Below are positions 1 through 4,921 of a stretch of 5,072 bases of DNA, in pieces. Every line of letters begins with the position of its first letter. The first letter of the stretch is position 1. Both the position numbers and the translations under genes were made by a program. The notes under the pieces were generated by a model. That model saw only the letters and a program-made list of their open reading frames with translations, did no database searches and was not told where the DNA came from. The stretch is from a bacterium (GTDB lineage Bacteria; Patescibacteriota; Minisyncoccia; Phycocordibacterales; Phycocordibacteraceae): NCBI GenBank assembly GCA_021812955.1, contig JAKAMJ010000043.1:1-5072 (forward strand), written 5' to 3'.

Positions 1-97
1 TTGCAAATGTCGCGATGTCTGCGCTTACTGCTCGAGCTTCGGCGAGAAAGCCCTCGATTTCCTCATGAATGTCCTTCTGGTCGGTATTGTTTTGCAT
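1..97 (-). CDS. Partial hypothetical protein (N-terminal 32 codons)
   Basis: An open frame starts at ATG 97-95 on the minus strand and runs off the left edge without a stop. It begins MQNNTDQKDIHEEIEGFLAE and continues through a stretch rich in Glu, Ala and Asp, which looks like the start of an acidic helix. It lies 22 bp downstream of the stop of the coiled-coil gene on the same strand, so the two are probably co-transcribed. There is no Shine-Dalgarno sequence; an AT-rich stretch just upstream could be a weak -10 (TAAATA, 7 bases before ATG), but this is only a 3/6 match. Too little is present to name a family. The frame, start and spacing are seen directly; that it is a real gene is inferred. 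Confidence 0.55.
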   Translation of the reverse strand, partial: MQNNTDQKDIHEEIEGFLAEARAVSADIATFA

Positions 98-119
98 GCG
101 CGTGTATTTATTTGCCGGC

Positions 120-1526
120 TTACGGATAAGCGTTGACGAACGCGTCGTAGCTCCGCAGCAGAGCTGTGCGGCTCGCATCAGCGGCCTTGTCCCTGCCAGG
201 GTGCGCGACCAGCAAGTGCTTTTCGAGGATGCCCCTGAATTCTTCAGGCAGCAGCTGAGCGTCTGAAGGCATCCCGCTTGAGCGTAGCAGAGCGGCGTTG
301 AACCTGCGCGCGTTTTCCGGATTGTACCGGTCGGGATTCTTTCCAGCGTGCTGCCGCAGATAATCAAACCATCCGGCTATGTATTCGGAAGATGGCGCAC
401 GCGGCGCTCTCTCCGAGGTCTCCGGGCCAGAGGGGCCATCGTCCATTGCCGGGCGTTCCGCATGGTCTTCGGAGCGTGGGTGCGCCGACACGTCCTCACG
501 CGTCTCCATCGGAGCTTCGCGCGTACGTTCCGCTGTCGCTACTGCGACGGGGCGGTTCTGTTTGATGCGCTCGAGCTGGTCGCGCTTGTCCTGATACGGT
601 TTTGTCCGCCGGTCGGCTCGCGCAATCTTCGCGTCCAACAAGGCCTGCCTGCTTTTGAAAGCAGAGAGCTCCTTCTCTATCCTCGAACGGATCACGGCGT
701 TCGCTCTGAAAAGTTCCTTGAGGAGCTTTCCTTCTTCTTTTTCGGAGATTCCGGAGTTTCGCAGGGACTCCTTCGCTCTTCGCTCGATGTCTTCCAGGCG
801 TTCGATTTCCGCCTGGTGCTCCGCTTCGATGACGGACCCGGCGAGATTGAGCCGGTCGCGGCGCATCTCGAGCGACTCCATCCGGCTTTCCATCGGGCGG
901 AGGCGTTCGCCATAGGCGCTTAAAAGCTTGTCGGCTATCGCGTCGCGACGGTTAATCCGGAGATTCTTCCTGTTTTCCGACGCTTCGATCTTCGAGTGCA
1001 GGCGGTCTATCTTATTCTTAAGGTCGAGTTCCTTCGCTCCGAGTACTCTCCCGCGCAGGGCTAGGAGGTCTGCTCCCGGCGTGCGCTGGTCTCCCATACT
1101 GGCAGCATTCCGTTCGGTGTCCTTACGGGATTCGGATAACGCCTCTGTCGCCAGTACTGCCGCGTCCATCTCGCCTTTCAGGCGAGCGGACTTTAGCTCG
1201 TGCCGATCCGCCCAGAACTGGTGATAGGCGGCAGCGAACTCGTTTACTATCCTGTACGGGCTGACGGCGACTTCCCGCGAGCGCTCGATCGCGTAGCGGC
1301 CTTCTTCGGACAACCTGTCCAATGCGTGCTTCCCGAGCGACGAAGCCCGTTCCAAAGGGCTTCGCAGCGGATCGGTCAATATCGCGCTGCGTTCTAACGA
1401 TACAGGGGCGTCTTGGGCGCGGTCGTCTCTCGGCGAAATCCGTTCCGTAGCGTCCTGACGCCCGTTTGAGGGTTCTGCGTCCGGCTCAGGCACGGTCTTT
1501 GCCTCATGCCCTTCTATGGTTGCCAT
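120..1526 (-). CDS. Hypothetical coiled-coil protein, 468 aa
   Basis: I do not recognise this protein. Four regions can be seen. Residues 1-60 are polar and probably disordered. Residues about 65-325 are highly charged, rich in Glu, Lys, Arg, Leu and Ala, and look like a long alpha-helical coiled coil (for example around 165-325). Residues about 326-380 are a low-complexity linker rich in Pro, Glu, Arg and Ala. Residues 381-468 form a compact helical C-terminal region starting EYIAGWFDYLRQHAGKNPDR, with conserved-looking aromatics (W386, F387, Y389). No signal peptide, membrane segment or catalytic motif is visible. The ATG at 1526 is preceded by an extended -10-like motif (TGATACCAT) seven bases upstream and no Shine-Dalgarno sequence, so the message may be leaderless. 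It follows alr on the same strand after 73 bp with no obvious terminator between them, and a further gene starts 22 bp after its stop. The role may be structural or scaffolding; this is a guess from architecture only. Confidence 0.85.
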   Translation of the reverse strand: MATIEGHEAKTVPEPDAEPSNGRQDATERISPRDDRAQDAPVSLERSAILTDPLRSPLERASSLGKHALDRLSEEGRYAIERSREVAVSPYRIVNEFAAAYHQFWADRHELKSARLKGEMDAAVLATEALSESRKDTERNAASMGDQRTPGADLLALRGRVLGAKELDLKNKIDRLHSKIEASENRKNLRINRRDAIADKLLSAYGERLRPMESRMESLEMRRDRLNLAGSVIEAEHQAEIERLEDIERRAKESLRNSGISEKEEGKLLKELFRANAVIRSRIEKELSAFKSRQALLDAKIARADRRTKPYQDKRDQLERIKQNRPVAVATAERTREAPMETREDVSAHPRSEDHAERPAMDDGPSGPETSERAPRAPSSEYIAGWFDYLRQHAGKNPDRYNPENARRFNAALLRSSGMPSDAQLLPEEFRGILEKHLLVAHPGRDKAADASRTALLRSYDAFVNAYP

Positions 1527-1533
1527 AGGTGCA

Positions 1534-1542
1534 ATGGTATCA
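1534..1542 (-). promoter_or_regulatory. Putative extended -10 promoter of the coiled-coil gene
   Basis: On the minus strand TGA-TACCAT reads as an extended -10 (TGn plus a 4/6 match to TATAAT). Seven bases separate it from the ATG at 1526, so a transcript starting at the usual distance would begin at or next to the start codon. No -35 is recognisable in the GC-rich DNA upstream, which is tolerated for extended -10 promoters. This was identified by eye. Confidence 0.35.
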
Positions 1543-1599
1543 CGCTCGCGTCTCGCGCCGATTGGGGCAGGAGGCGTTTTGTGAACAGTCGTGCTCCGG

Positions 1600-2757
1600 T
1601 CATATGACCGACCTGCGCAGATGGGAGGGGATGTGGACGAGTATCTCGTACGGTATGGTCCCGCATGCAGCGGCGACGGCTTCGACCGAGTTCGGCGCTC
1701 TCGGATCCGCGCTGAGGACGATGGCCGCGTCTCCGACGCGCGCCTCGGGGACTGCGGACACGTCTATCGAGGTGATGTTCATGCTGACTCTGCCTGCGAT
1801 AGGGCAGGGTATGCCGCGTACGAGCACGACGCCTTTGTTCGAGAGCCGGCGGTCCACGCCCTCGTAGTAGCCTGCAGGAATGGAAGCGATGGCCGTCGGC
1901 GCTGAAGCCTCGAAGGTCGCGTTATATCCCACGCGCTCGCCCTGAGCGAGTGCCCGGACGGACGTTATGCTCGTCCGCATCTCGAGCGCAGGGCGGAGGT
2001 CGAGCGATTCGGTCGAGACGTTGAATCCGTAAAGCCCGATGCCGAGGCGCATGACGTTTCCCGCCATCTCCGGCAGGCGTGCGCTCCCCGCGGTGGCTGC
2101 GCAATGGACATAACGCAATCCGGGGAACGCGGTGCGCGCCTTCGCCGCCGCCGCGTTCCAGCGCGAGATCTGCCGTTCCGTGTGCGCGGAGCCGGGCGTG
2201 TCGGCATCGGCGAGGTGCGAATAGACGCCGTCGAGCGTCAGGCGCGGGTTCGAGCGCACGAGCGCGAGCGCATCGTCGAGCTCTTCGGGCATGACGCCAT
2301 GGCGATGCATGCCGGTGTCTATTTCAAGGTGTATCTTTGTCGGCGTGCGGACGAGCCGTGACGCTTCGCGCAAGTCGCTTAGCCCGATGACGCAGAACGA
2401 GATGTCGGGGAGCGTGTTCCGTACCAGGTTCTCGGCGGGCGTGTAGCCGATGACCAGGATGGGGGAGCGGACGCCCGCATTTCGCAACGCGAGCGCCTCG
2501 AAGAACGAATCGACGCAAAGGAACGGGACTCGTTCGCCTGCAAGTATCTTCCCGACCTCGCGCAGCCCGTGGCCGTACGCATTGCTCTTCAAGACCGGCG
2601 CGACGGCGACGGAAGGGCTGATCCGCTGGAAGGCGTGCAGGTTGTGCAGGATCGCGTCCCGCGAGACGGTTATGGTGACGAGGGTCCGGTACGGGCGCTT
2701 CATCTTGCGGAACCGTCGCAGGATTTTGCGAGCCCAATTCCCGAAATCGAGCGTCAT
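1600..2757 (-). CDS. alr: Alanine racemase, PLP-dependent
   Basis: This cytoplasmic enzyme interconverts L- and D-alanine, supplying D-alanine for peptidoglycan. The fold-type III order is complete in 385 residues. The PLP-binding lysine is K57 in VLKSNAYGHG, IDTGMHRHG lies at 146-154, RLGIGLYG at 237-244, the second catalytic residue is Y278 in RVGYNATF, GRVSMN lies at 322-327, and the C-terminal GTIPYEIL at 366-373. The motif usually read GRVSMD here has Asn for Asp. The frame stays open upstream through the tRNA genes on the opposite strand, so the start must lie near 2757. ATG 2757 is preferred because a -10-like TATACT ends six bases before it. ATG 2703 (367 residues) is an alternative: it puts the PLP lysine at position 39, as in the well-studied Geobacillus enzyme, and removes a basic 18-residue extension. 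Neither start has a Shine-Dalgarno sequence. Function is confident; the start is moderate. Confidence 0.96.
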   Translation of the reverse strand: MTLDFGNWARKILRRFRKMKRPYRTLVTITVSRDAILHNLHAFQRISPSVAVAPVLKSNAYGHGLREVGKILAGERVPFLCVDSFFEALALRNAGVRSPILVIGYTPAENLVRNTLPDISFCVIGLSDLREASRLVRTPTKIHLEIDTGMHRHGVMPEELDDALALVRSNPRLTLDGVYSHLADADTPGSAHTERQISRWNAAAAKARTAFPGLRYVHCAATAGSARLPEMAGNVMRLGIGLYGFNVSTESLDLRPALEMRTSITSVRALAQGERVGYNATFEASAPTAIASIPAGYYEGVDRRLSNKGVVLVRGIPCPIAGRVSMNITSIDVSAVPEARVGDAAIVLSADPRAPNSVEAVAAACGTIPYEILVHIPSHLRRSVI

Positions 2758-2763
2758 GAGCTG

Positions 2764-2769
2764 AGTATA
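2764..2769 (-). promoter_or_regulatory. Putative -10 box of alr (leaderless)
   Basis: TATACT on the minus strand matches TATAAT at 5/6 positions, and six bases (CAGCTC) separate it from the alr ATG at 2757. Transcription would start at about the A of the start codon, leaving no room for a ribosome binding site. No good -35 is visible. The 58-bp gap also carries a plus-strand promoter candidate, so this is a divergent promoter region. Confidence 0.45.
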
Positions 2770-2789
2770 CTGCTTCTGTGCGCGAAGTC

Positions 2790-2798
2790 TGCTATGCT
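2790..2798 (+). promoter_or_regulatory. Putative extended -10 promoter of the tRNA-Leu/tRNA-Val unit
   Basis: TGC-TATGCT reads as an extended -10 (TGn followed by a 4/6 match to TATAAT that keeps TAT and the final T). It ends 17 bases before the first base of tRNA-Leu, leaving a leader of about 10 bases to be removed by RNase P. No convincing -35 is present. Its orientation and distance fit the tRNA genes; it was identified by eye only. Confidence 0.4.
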
Positions 2799-2815
2799 CA
2801 GTGAGTGCGAGGAAC

Positions 2816-2900
2816 GGGCATGTGGCGGAACTGGTATACGCGTACGTCTCAGAAGCGTATCCCGTAAGGGTTGGGAGTTCGAGTCTCCCCATGCCCACCA
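2816..2900 (+). tRNA. tRNA-Leu, anticodon CAG, CCA encoded
   Basis: The full type II cloverleaf can be folded by eye. The acceptor stem pairs GGGCATG (2816-2822) with CATGCCC (2890-2896). The D arm is GCG/CGC. The anticodon stem pairs TACGT with GCGTA around the loop CTCAGAA, with anticodon CAG at 2850-2852 reading CUG. A long variable arm has a CCC-GTAA-GGG hairpin, typical of Leu and Ser tRNAs. The T stem pairs GGGAG with CTCCC around TTCGAGT. The discriminator base is A2897, as expected for leucine, and CCA is encoded at 2898-2900. The next tRNA gene starts at the very next base. Confidence 0.97.
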
Positions 2901-2973
2901 GCACCCTTAGCTCAGTTGGTAGAGCAACCCCTTTACACGGGGAAGGTCGGGGGTTCGAGTCCCTCAGGGTGCA
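2901..2973 (+). tRNA. tRNA-Val, anticodon TAC, CCA not encoded
   Basis: A standard 73-base cloverleaf. The acceptor stem pairs GCACCCT with AGGGTGC, and the D stem GCTC with GAGC. The anticodon loop is TTTACAC with anticodon TAC at 2934-2936, reading GUA. The variable region is AGGTC, and the T stem pairs GGGGG with CCCTC (one G-T pair) around TTCGAGT. The outermost anticodon-stem pair (positions 27 and 43) is A opposite A, a mismatch that leaves four G-C pairs. The discriminator is A2973, followed by CAG rather than CCA, so a CCA-adding enzyme is needed, unlike its neighbour. There is no spacer from tRNA-Leu, so both are probably cut from one precursor. Confidence 0.97.
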
Positions 2974-3003
2974 CAGACAGAAGGGTTGGCACAGGTGTAT
3001 CAT
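2974..3003 (+). promoter_or_regulatory. Weak promoter candidate before the membrane protein gene
   Basis: CAGACA (2974-2979, 4/6 to TTGACA) and TATCAT (2998-3003, 4/6 to TATAAT) are separated by 18 bases. The ATG at 3010 follows the second hexamer after six bases, the same leaderless spacing seen for alr. Read-through from the tRNA promoter is an equally possible source of transcription, since no terminator is visible after tRNA-Val. Confidence 0.3.
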
Positions 3004-3009
3004 GTGCGC

Positions 3010-3471
3010 ATGGAAATATGGCGCTTTGAGAGTAATGCTAAAAAGCAGACATTCTTGTCGATCGTGTTTGTGCTGGTCGGGGTCGTGCTGATGATAGTCG
3101 CGAGGCACAACGCGGCCGGCTTCTGGCTCGGTGCGCTGCTGGCGCTCATCGGCGCGTATGCATTGGTCGCAGGCGCGAAGAAGCAGGTCACGGTGGTCGA
3201 TTTCAATAGCATGAACATCACCGTCGAGACTTTTGGGTTGTTCAGTACGAAGAAGCGGGGAATCCGCTTTGACGATATAGCCGATATCCTGATAGGACGC
3301 CTGGGGAGATCGACAACCGCCGTGGTTTTTTACTCCCTGGTCTTGAAGTTGAAAAGCGGCGAAGAGTACACATTGTTTCCACCGGGATATTTTTACGAAG
3401 ATTGTTTTGATCGCGACGTTATGGAAAAGAGAAGGAGCGCGCTCATGAAAGCCATCGCTCTGAAGGCGTAG
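3010..3471 (+). CDS. Small membrane protein with two TM helices and a cytosolic beta-rich domain
   Basis: A 153-residue protein that I cannot assign to a named family. Two hydrophobic segments, about residues 14-31 and 37-56, form a helical hairpin with a short loop (RHNAA). The remaining roughly 95 residues alternate hydrophobic and polar positions (KQVTVVDFNSMNITVETFGL, then YSLVLKLKSGEEYTLFP), suggesting strands ending in an Arg/Lys-rich C-terminal helix. This layout resembles small membrane-anchored PH-like domain proteins; that is inference. The start is uncertain: ATG 3010 is preferred because a -10-like TATCAT lies six bases upstream. An in-frame TTG at 2986 would add eight residues, but its purine-rich GAAGGG abuts the start codon directly, which is too close for a ribosome binding site. 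The stop is 5 bp before the pseudouridine synthase ATG, so the two are probably co-transcribed. Confidence 0.85.
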   Translation: MEIWRFESNAKKQTFLSIVFVLVGVVLMIVARHNAAGFWLGALLALIGAYALVAGAKKQVTVVDFNSMNITVETFGLFSTKKRGIRFDDIADILIGRLGRSTTAVVFYSLVLKLKSGEEYTLFPPGYFYEDCFDRDVMEKRRSALMKAIALKA

Positions 3472-3476
3472 TCGGC

Positions 3477-4244
3477 ATGGAAATCCCTATCCTCTACGAA
3501 GATGCCGACGTGCTTGTCATCAACAAGCCCGCGGGGCTCATCGTCCACAGCGACGGGCGTACCGAGGAGCCGTCGGTGGCGGAGTGGGTGCTTGAGCATT
3601 ATCCGGCGCTCGCGAGCGTGGGCGAGCCGTGGACGAGTCCGCAAGGGGAGGTGGTGCCGCGCCCGGGCATCGTGCACCGGCTCGACCGCGACACGTCCGG
3701 CGTGATGATCCTCGCGAAGACGCAGGAGGCATACGCGTTTCTCAAAGAGCAGTTCCAGAGCCGCACGACGGAGAAGGCGTATCGCGCGTTCGTGTACGGC
3801 CACCCTGCAAGCGACCAGGGCACGATCGAGGCAGAGATAGTTCGCATACGCTCGATACCGCCGCGCTGGGGCGTCGCGCGCGAGGGAGAAGAAAGGAAGC
3901 ACCGCGCAGCCGTTACAGACTGGCGTGTGCTCGCGCGCGAGCGCGACCCCGAGACGGGGGAGAAAGTCGCCTTTATGGAAGCGCGGCCCAAGACCGGCCG
4001 CACGCACCAGATCCGCGTCCATTTCAAGTATTTCGGCCACCCTGTCGTCGCCGACCCGCTCTACGCCAAAGGCCGCCCGTCCTTGCTAGGCTTCTCTCGC
4101 CAAGCTCTCCACGCCTTCTCCATCACGATCGACCTGCCTTGTGCAAACCAGGTATGCACAACTAGGCGTCACACCTTCGAGGCGCCCATGCCGGGGGACT
4201 TTGCCAAAGCCCTTGTTGACACTAATATAGCTATTTTGCTATAG
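3477..4244 (+). CDS. RluA-family RNA pseudouridine synthase with a replaced C-terminus
   Basis: The enzyme converts specific uridines in rRNA or tRNA to pseudouridine. The 255-residue protein shows the family order: YEDADVLVINKPAGLIVH at 7-24, HRLDRDTSG at 67-75 with the catalytic aspartate D70, EKAYRAFVYG at 99-108, GRTHQIRVH at 174-182, and GHPVVADPLY at 187-196. There is no N-terminal S4 domain. The exact paralogue and target nucleotide cannot be told. A GAAGG 10 bases before the ATG, inside the end of the preceding gene, could be a weak ribosome binding site. The end is unusual: residues 222-230 are encoded by a 31-bp repeat found again at 4891, and the last 25 residues (HTFEAPMPGDF onward) appear to be supplied by the inserted cassette, the native tail now lying at 4891-4997. 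The last ten codons and the stop overlap the toxin-antitoxin promoter. The catalytic core is intact, so activity is likely retained. Confidence 0.95.
   Translation: MEIPILYEDADVLVINKPAGLIVHSDGRTEEPSVAEWVLEHYPALASVGEPWTSPQGEVVPRPGIVHRLDRDTSGVMILAKTQEAYAFLKEQFQSRTTEKAYRAFVYGHPASDQGTIEAEIVRIRSIPPRWGVAREGEERKHRAAVTDWRVLARERDPETGEKVAFMEARPKTGRTHQIRVHFKYFGHPVVADPLYAKGRPSLLGFSRQALHAFSITIDLPCANQVCTTRRHTFEAPMPGDFAKALVDTNIAILL
4138..4168 (+). repeat. 31-bp direct repeat, left copy (candidate attachment core)
   Basis: Identical over all 31 bases to 4891-4921. Positions 4139-4161 form a near-perfect 23-bp palindrome: TTGTGCAAACC, a central A, then GGTATGCACAA, with one A-A mismatch per arm pair. It encodes residues 222-230 of the pseudouridine synthase (CANQVCTTR). 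The bases immediately to the left differ between copies (GC versus AT). To the right the copies remain related but diverged. A palindromic core inside a coding region fits a recombinase site; this is inference. Confidence 0.85.
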
Positions 4245-4245
4245 T
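4216..4245 (+). promoter_or_regulatory. Toxin-antitoxin promoter, overlapping the end of the pseudouridine synthase gene
   Basis: A perfect -35 TTGACA (4216-4221) and a -10 TATAGT (4240-4245, 5/6) are 18 bases apart, the best sigma-70-type promoter in the window. The expected start is near 4252, four or five bases before the toxin ATG at 4257, so the leader would be nearly absent. The promoter also encodes the last residues of the upstream enzyme, and that gene's TAG stop (4242-4244) lies inside the -10 box. Confidence 0.75.
4226..4243 (+). promoter_or_regulatory. Inverted repeat in the TA promoter, candidate HigA operator
   Basis: TATAGC (4226-4231) and GCTATA (4238-4243) are perfect inverted arms around a six-base spacer TATTTT. 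They sit between the -35 and -10 and overlap the -10, where a bound repressor would block polymerase. HTH antitoxins of the HigA type commonly repress their own operon by binding such sites; that this is the actual site is inferred. Confidence 0.5.
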
Positions 4246-4256
4246 GGTATCGGTCG

Positions 4257-4568
4257 ATGTTTAGTATGGCGCTCACTGTTCAGATCATCGACAAGGTCAA
4301 AGTATTTCTTGATTCTTGCTCCTCTTCAGATCGTGCAAAAATAGTAGCGGCCATTACGGTAATGGAGGCGGGGACCATAGAAATGGTTGTAACGCGGCAG
4401 ATTAGCGGGTCAATACGAGAATTAAAGGTAAAGCAGTATCGTATCCTGTATTTCCAGCACGAAAGCGTTCTCTACTTCGTCGGCGGGTTTACAAAGAAGA
4501 GTCAGAAAACACCCTTACGTGAAATAGAAAACGCAAAGCAAATACGAAAAATCATCACGCAAAAATAA
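4257..4568 (+). CDS. higB: HigB/RelE-superfamily toxin (phage Gp49-like), 103 aa
   Basis: Toxins of this family are small RelE-fold ribonucleases that cut mRNA on the ribosome until neutralised by the partner antitoxin. The C-terminal half carries the family pattern: SIRELKVKQYRILYF at 52-66, then a hydrophobic strand, then GGFTKKSQKTPLREIENAK at 77-95, which corresponds to the usual lysine-rich KK-x-x-K-TP segment. R54, R62, K80 and K81 are the likely RNA-contacting positions by family analogy. Length is typical. ATG 4257 is chosen because the promoter places the start of transcription just upstream; ATG 4266 (100 residues, MALTVQ) is possible. No Shine-Dalgarno is present. The antitoxin follows after 14 bp, the toxin-first order typical of higBA. 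Codons ending in A or T are common, unlike the upstream gene, which suggests acquisition. The exact subfamily is inferred. Confidence 0.9.
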   Translation: MFSMALTVQIIDKVKVFLDSCSSSDRAKIVAAITVMEAGTIEMVVTRQISGSIRELKVKQYRILYFQHESVLYFVGGFTKKSQKTPLREIENAKQIRKIITQK

Positions 4569-4582
4569 AACTTTCATACAAC

Positions 4583-4888
4583 ATGAACAACACAAAGACA
4601 AATAAAGAAATAAAACTCAAATGGCATTCTCTCGGCCATGTGGTTCGCGAGTCCTCCAAAGATGCGACTTTCAAGCGGGCATATGACGAAGAGCTTGCAC
4701 GGCTGAATATGGCGCAGAAGATTCGCGCATTGCGCGCGGCGAAGCGAATGACCCAGAAAACTGTTGCCGACCGGGCTGGTATGCCGCAATCGGTTATTGC
4801 GCGAATTGAAAGTGGCACGCGAGGCATGTCTCTCGACACGCTCGGCAAAATAGCGGCGGTGTTGGGGAGGAAAATAGAATTGGTCTAA
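4583..4888 (+). CDS. higA: HigA-type antitoxin, XRE-family HTH protein, 101 aa
   Basis: The protein neutralises the adjacent toxin and probably represses their shared promoter. An N-terminal segment (VRESSKDATFKRAYDEELAR, 21-40) resembles the toxin-contacting region of such antitoxins. Residues about 43-101 form an XRE/Cro-type helix-turn-helix: KIRALRAAKRMTQKTVADRA leads into GMPQSVIARIESG (66-78), the canonical turn and recognition helix, followed by LDTLGKIAAVLG (84-95). The stop at 4886-4888 is two bases before the right 31-bp repeat, so the gene sits exactly at the cassette edge. The start has no Shine-Dalgarno; the 14-bp gap from the toxin suggests translation from a shared message. It is more AT-rich at its 5' end than the rest of the window. 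Function is well supported; operator binding is inferred. Confidence 0.92.
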   Translation: MNNTKTNKEIKLKWHSLGHVVRESSKDATFKRAYDEELARLNMAQKIRALRAAKRMTQKTVADRAGMPQSVIARIESGTRGMSLDTLGKIAAVLGRKIELV

Positions 4889-4890
4889 AT

Positions 4891-4921
4891 CTTGTGCAAA
4901 CCAGGTATGCACAACTAGGCG
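4891..4921 (+). repeat. 31-bp direct repeat, right copy (candidate attachment core)
   Basis: Exact copy of 4138-4168, offset by 753 bp, with the same 23-bp near-palindrome at 4892-4914. It begins two bases after the antitoxin stop and continues in the pseudouridine synthase reading frame into the orphaned native tail. Excision by recombination between the copies would rejoin the enzyme gene to this tail in frame. Confidence 0.85.

Larger units (their letters stand above)
4138..4921 (+). mobile_element. Putative site-specific toxin-antitoxin cassette inserted in the pseudouridine synthase 3' end
   Basis: The interval is bounded by two exact 31-bp direct repeats, so one unit is 753 bp. It holds a replacement 3' end for the pseudouridine synthase gene, a promoter with a candidate operator, and a HigBA-like pair. 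The antitoxin stop is two bases from the right repeat. The gene pair is clearly richer in A and T than the flanks. Right of the second repeat the frame of the host gene resumes and ends in its own stop. This matches the general behaviour of integrative elements that enter the 3' end of a gene and restore it. No integrase or transposase is present, so mobility would need an enzyme supplied from elsewhere. The repeats, displaced tail and composition are seen; integration and mobility are inferred. Homologous exchange with a relative already carrying the pair is the main alternative. Confidence 0.65.

Noticed and set aside
348..923. 191-codon plus-strand open frame opposite the coiled-coil gene
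   Set aside because: It is rich in Arg, Leu, Phe and Cys without domain pattern, and lies entirely inside a better-supported gene on the other strand.
1527..1599. Rho-independent terminator between alr and the coiled-coil gene
   Set aside because: The gap contains GC-rich short repeats but no stable hairpin followed by a T-run on the minus strand.
2758..3108. Open extension of the alr frame upstream of 2757
   Set aside because: It is antisense to both tRNA genes and to the start of the membrane protein gene, and its translation resembles no racemase N-terminus; it is only an absence of stops.
3393..4040. 215-codon minus-strand open frame opposite the pseudouridine synthase gene
   Set aside because: It is a shadow of the GC-rich enzyme gene; the plus-strand frame has clear catalytic motifs.
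4139..4161. The 23-bp palindrome as a transcription terminator
   Set aside because: The stem is not GC-rich, no T-run follows, the left copy lies inside coding sequence, and the exact duplication fits a recombination core better.
4138..4921. Insertion sequence or transposon
   Set aside because: There is no transposase, no terminal inverted repeats at the unit ends, and the flanking 31-bp repeat is far longer than a usual target-site duplication and continues into diverged homologous sequence.
4891..4921. Classical integron attC site
   Set aside because: The core lacks the RYYYAAC and GTTRRRY boxes in the right arrangement, and no integron integrase is in the window; only a functional analogy remains.
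4138..4921. CRISPR array
   Set aside because: There are only two copies of the repeat, separated by 722 bp containing two genes, not short spacers.
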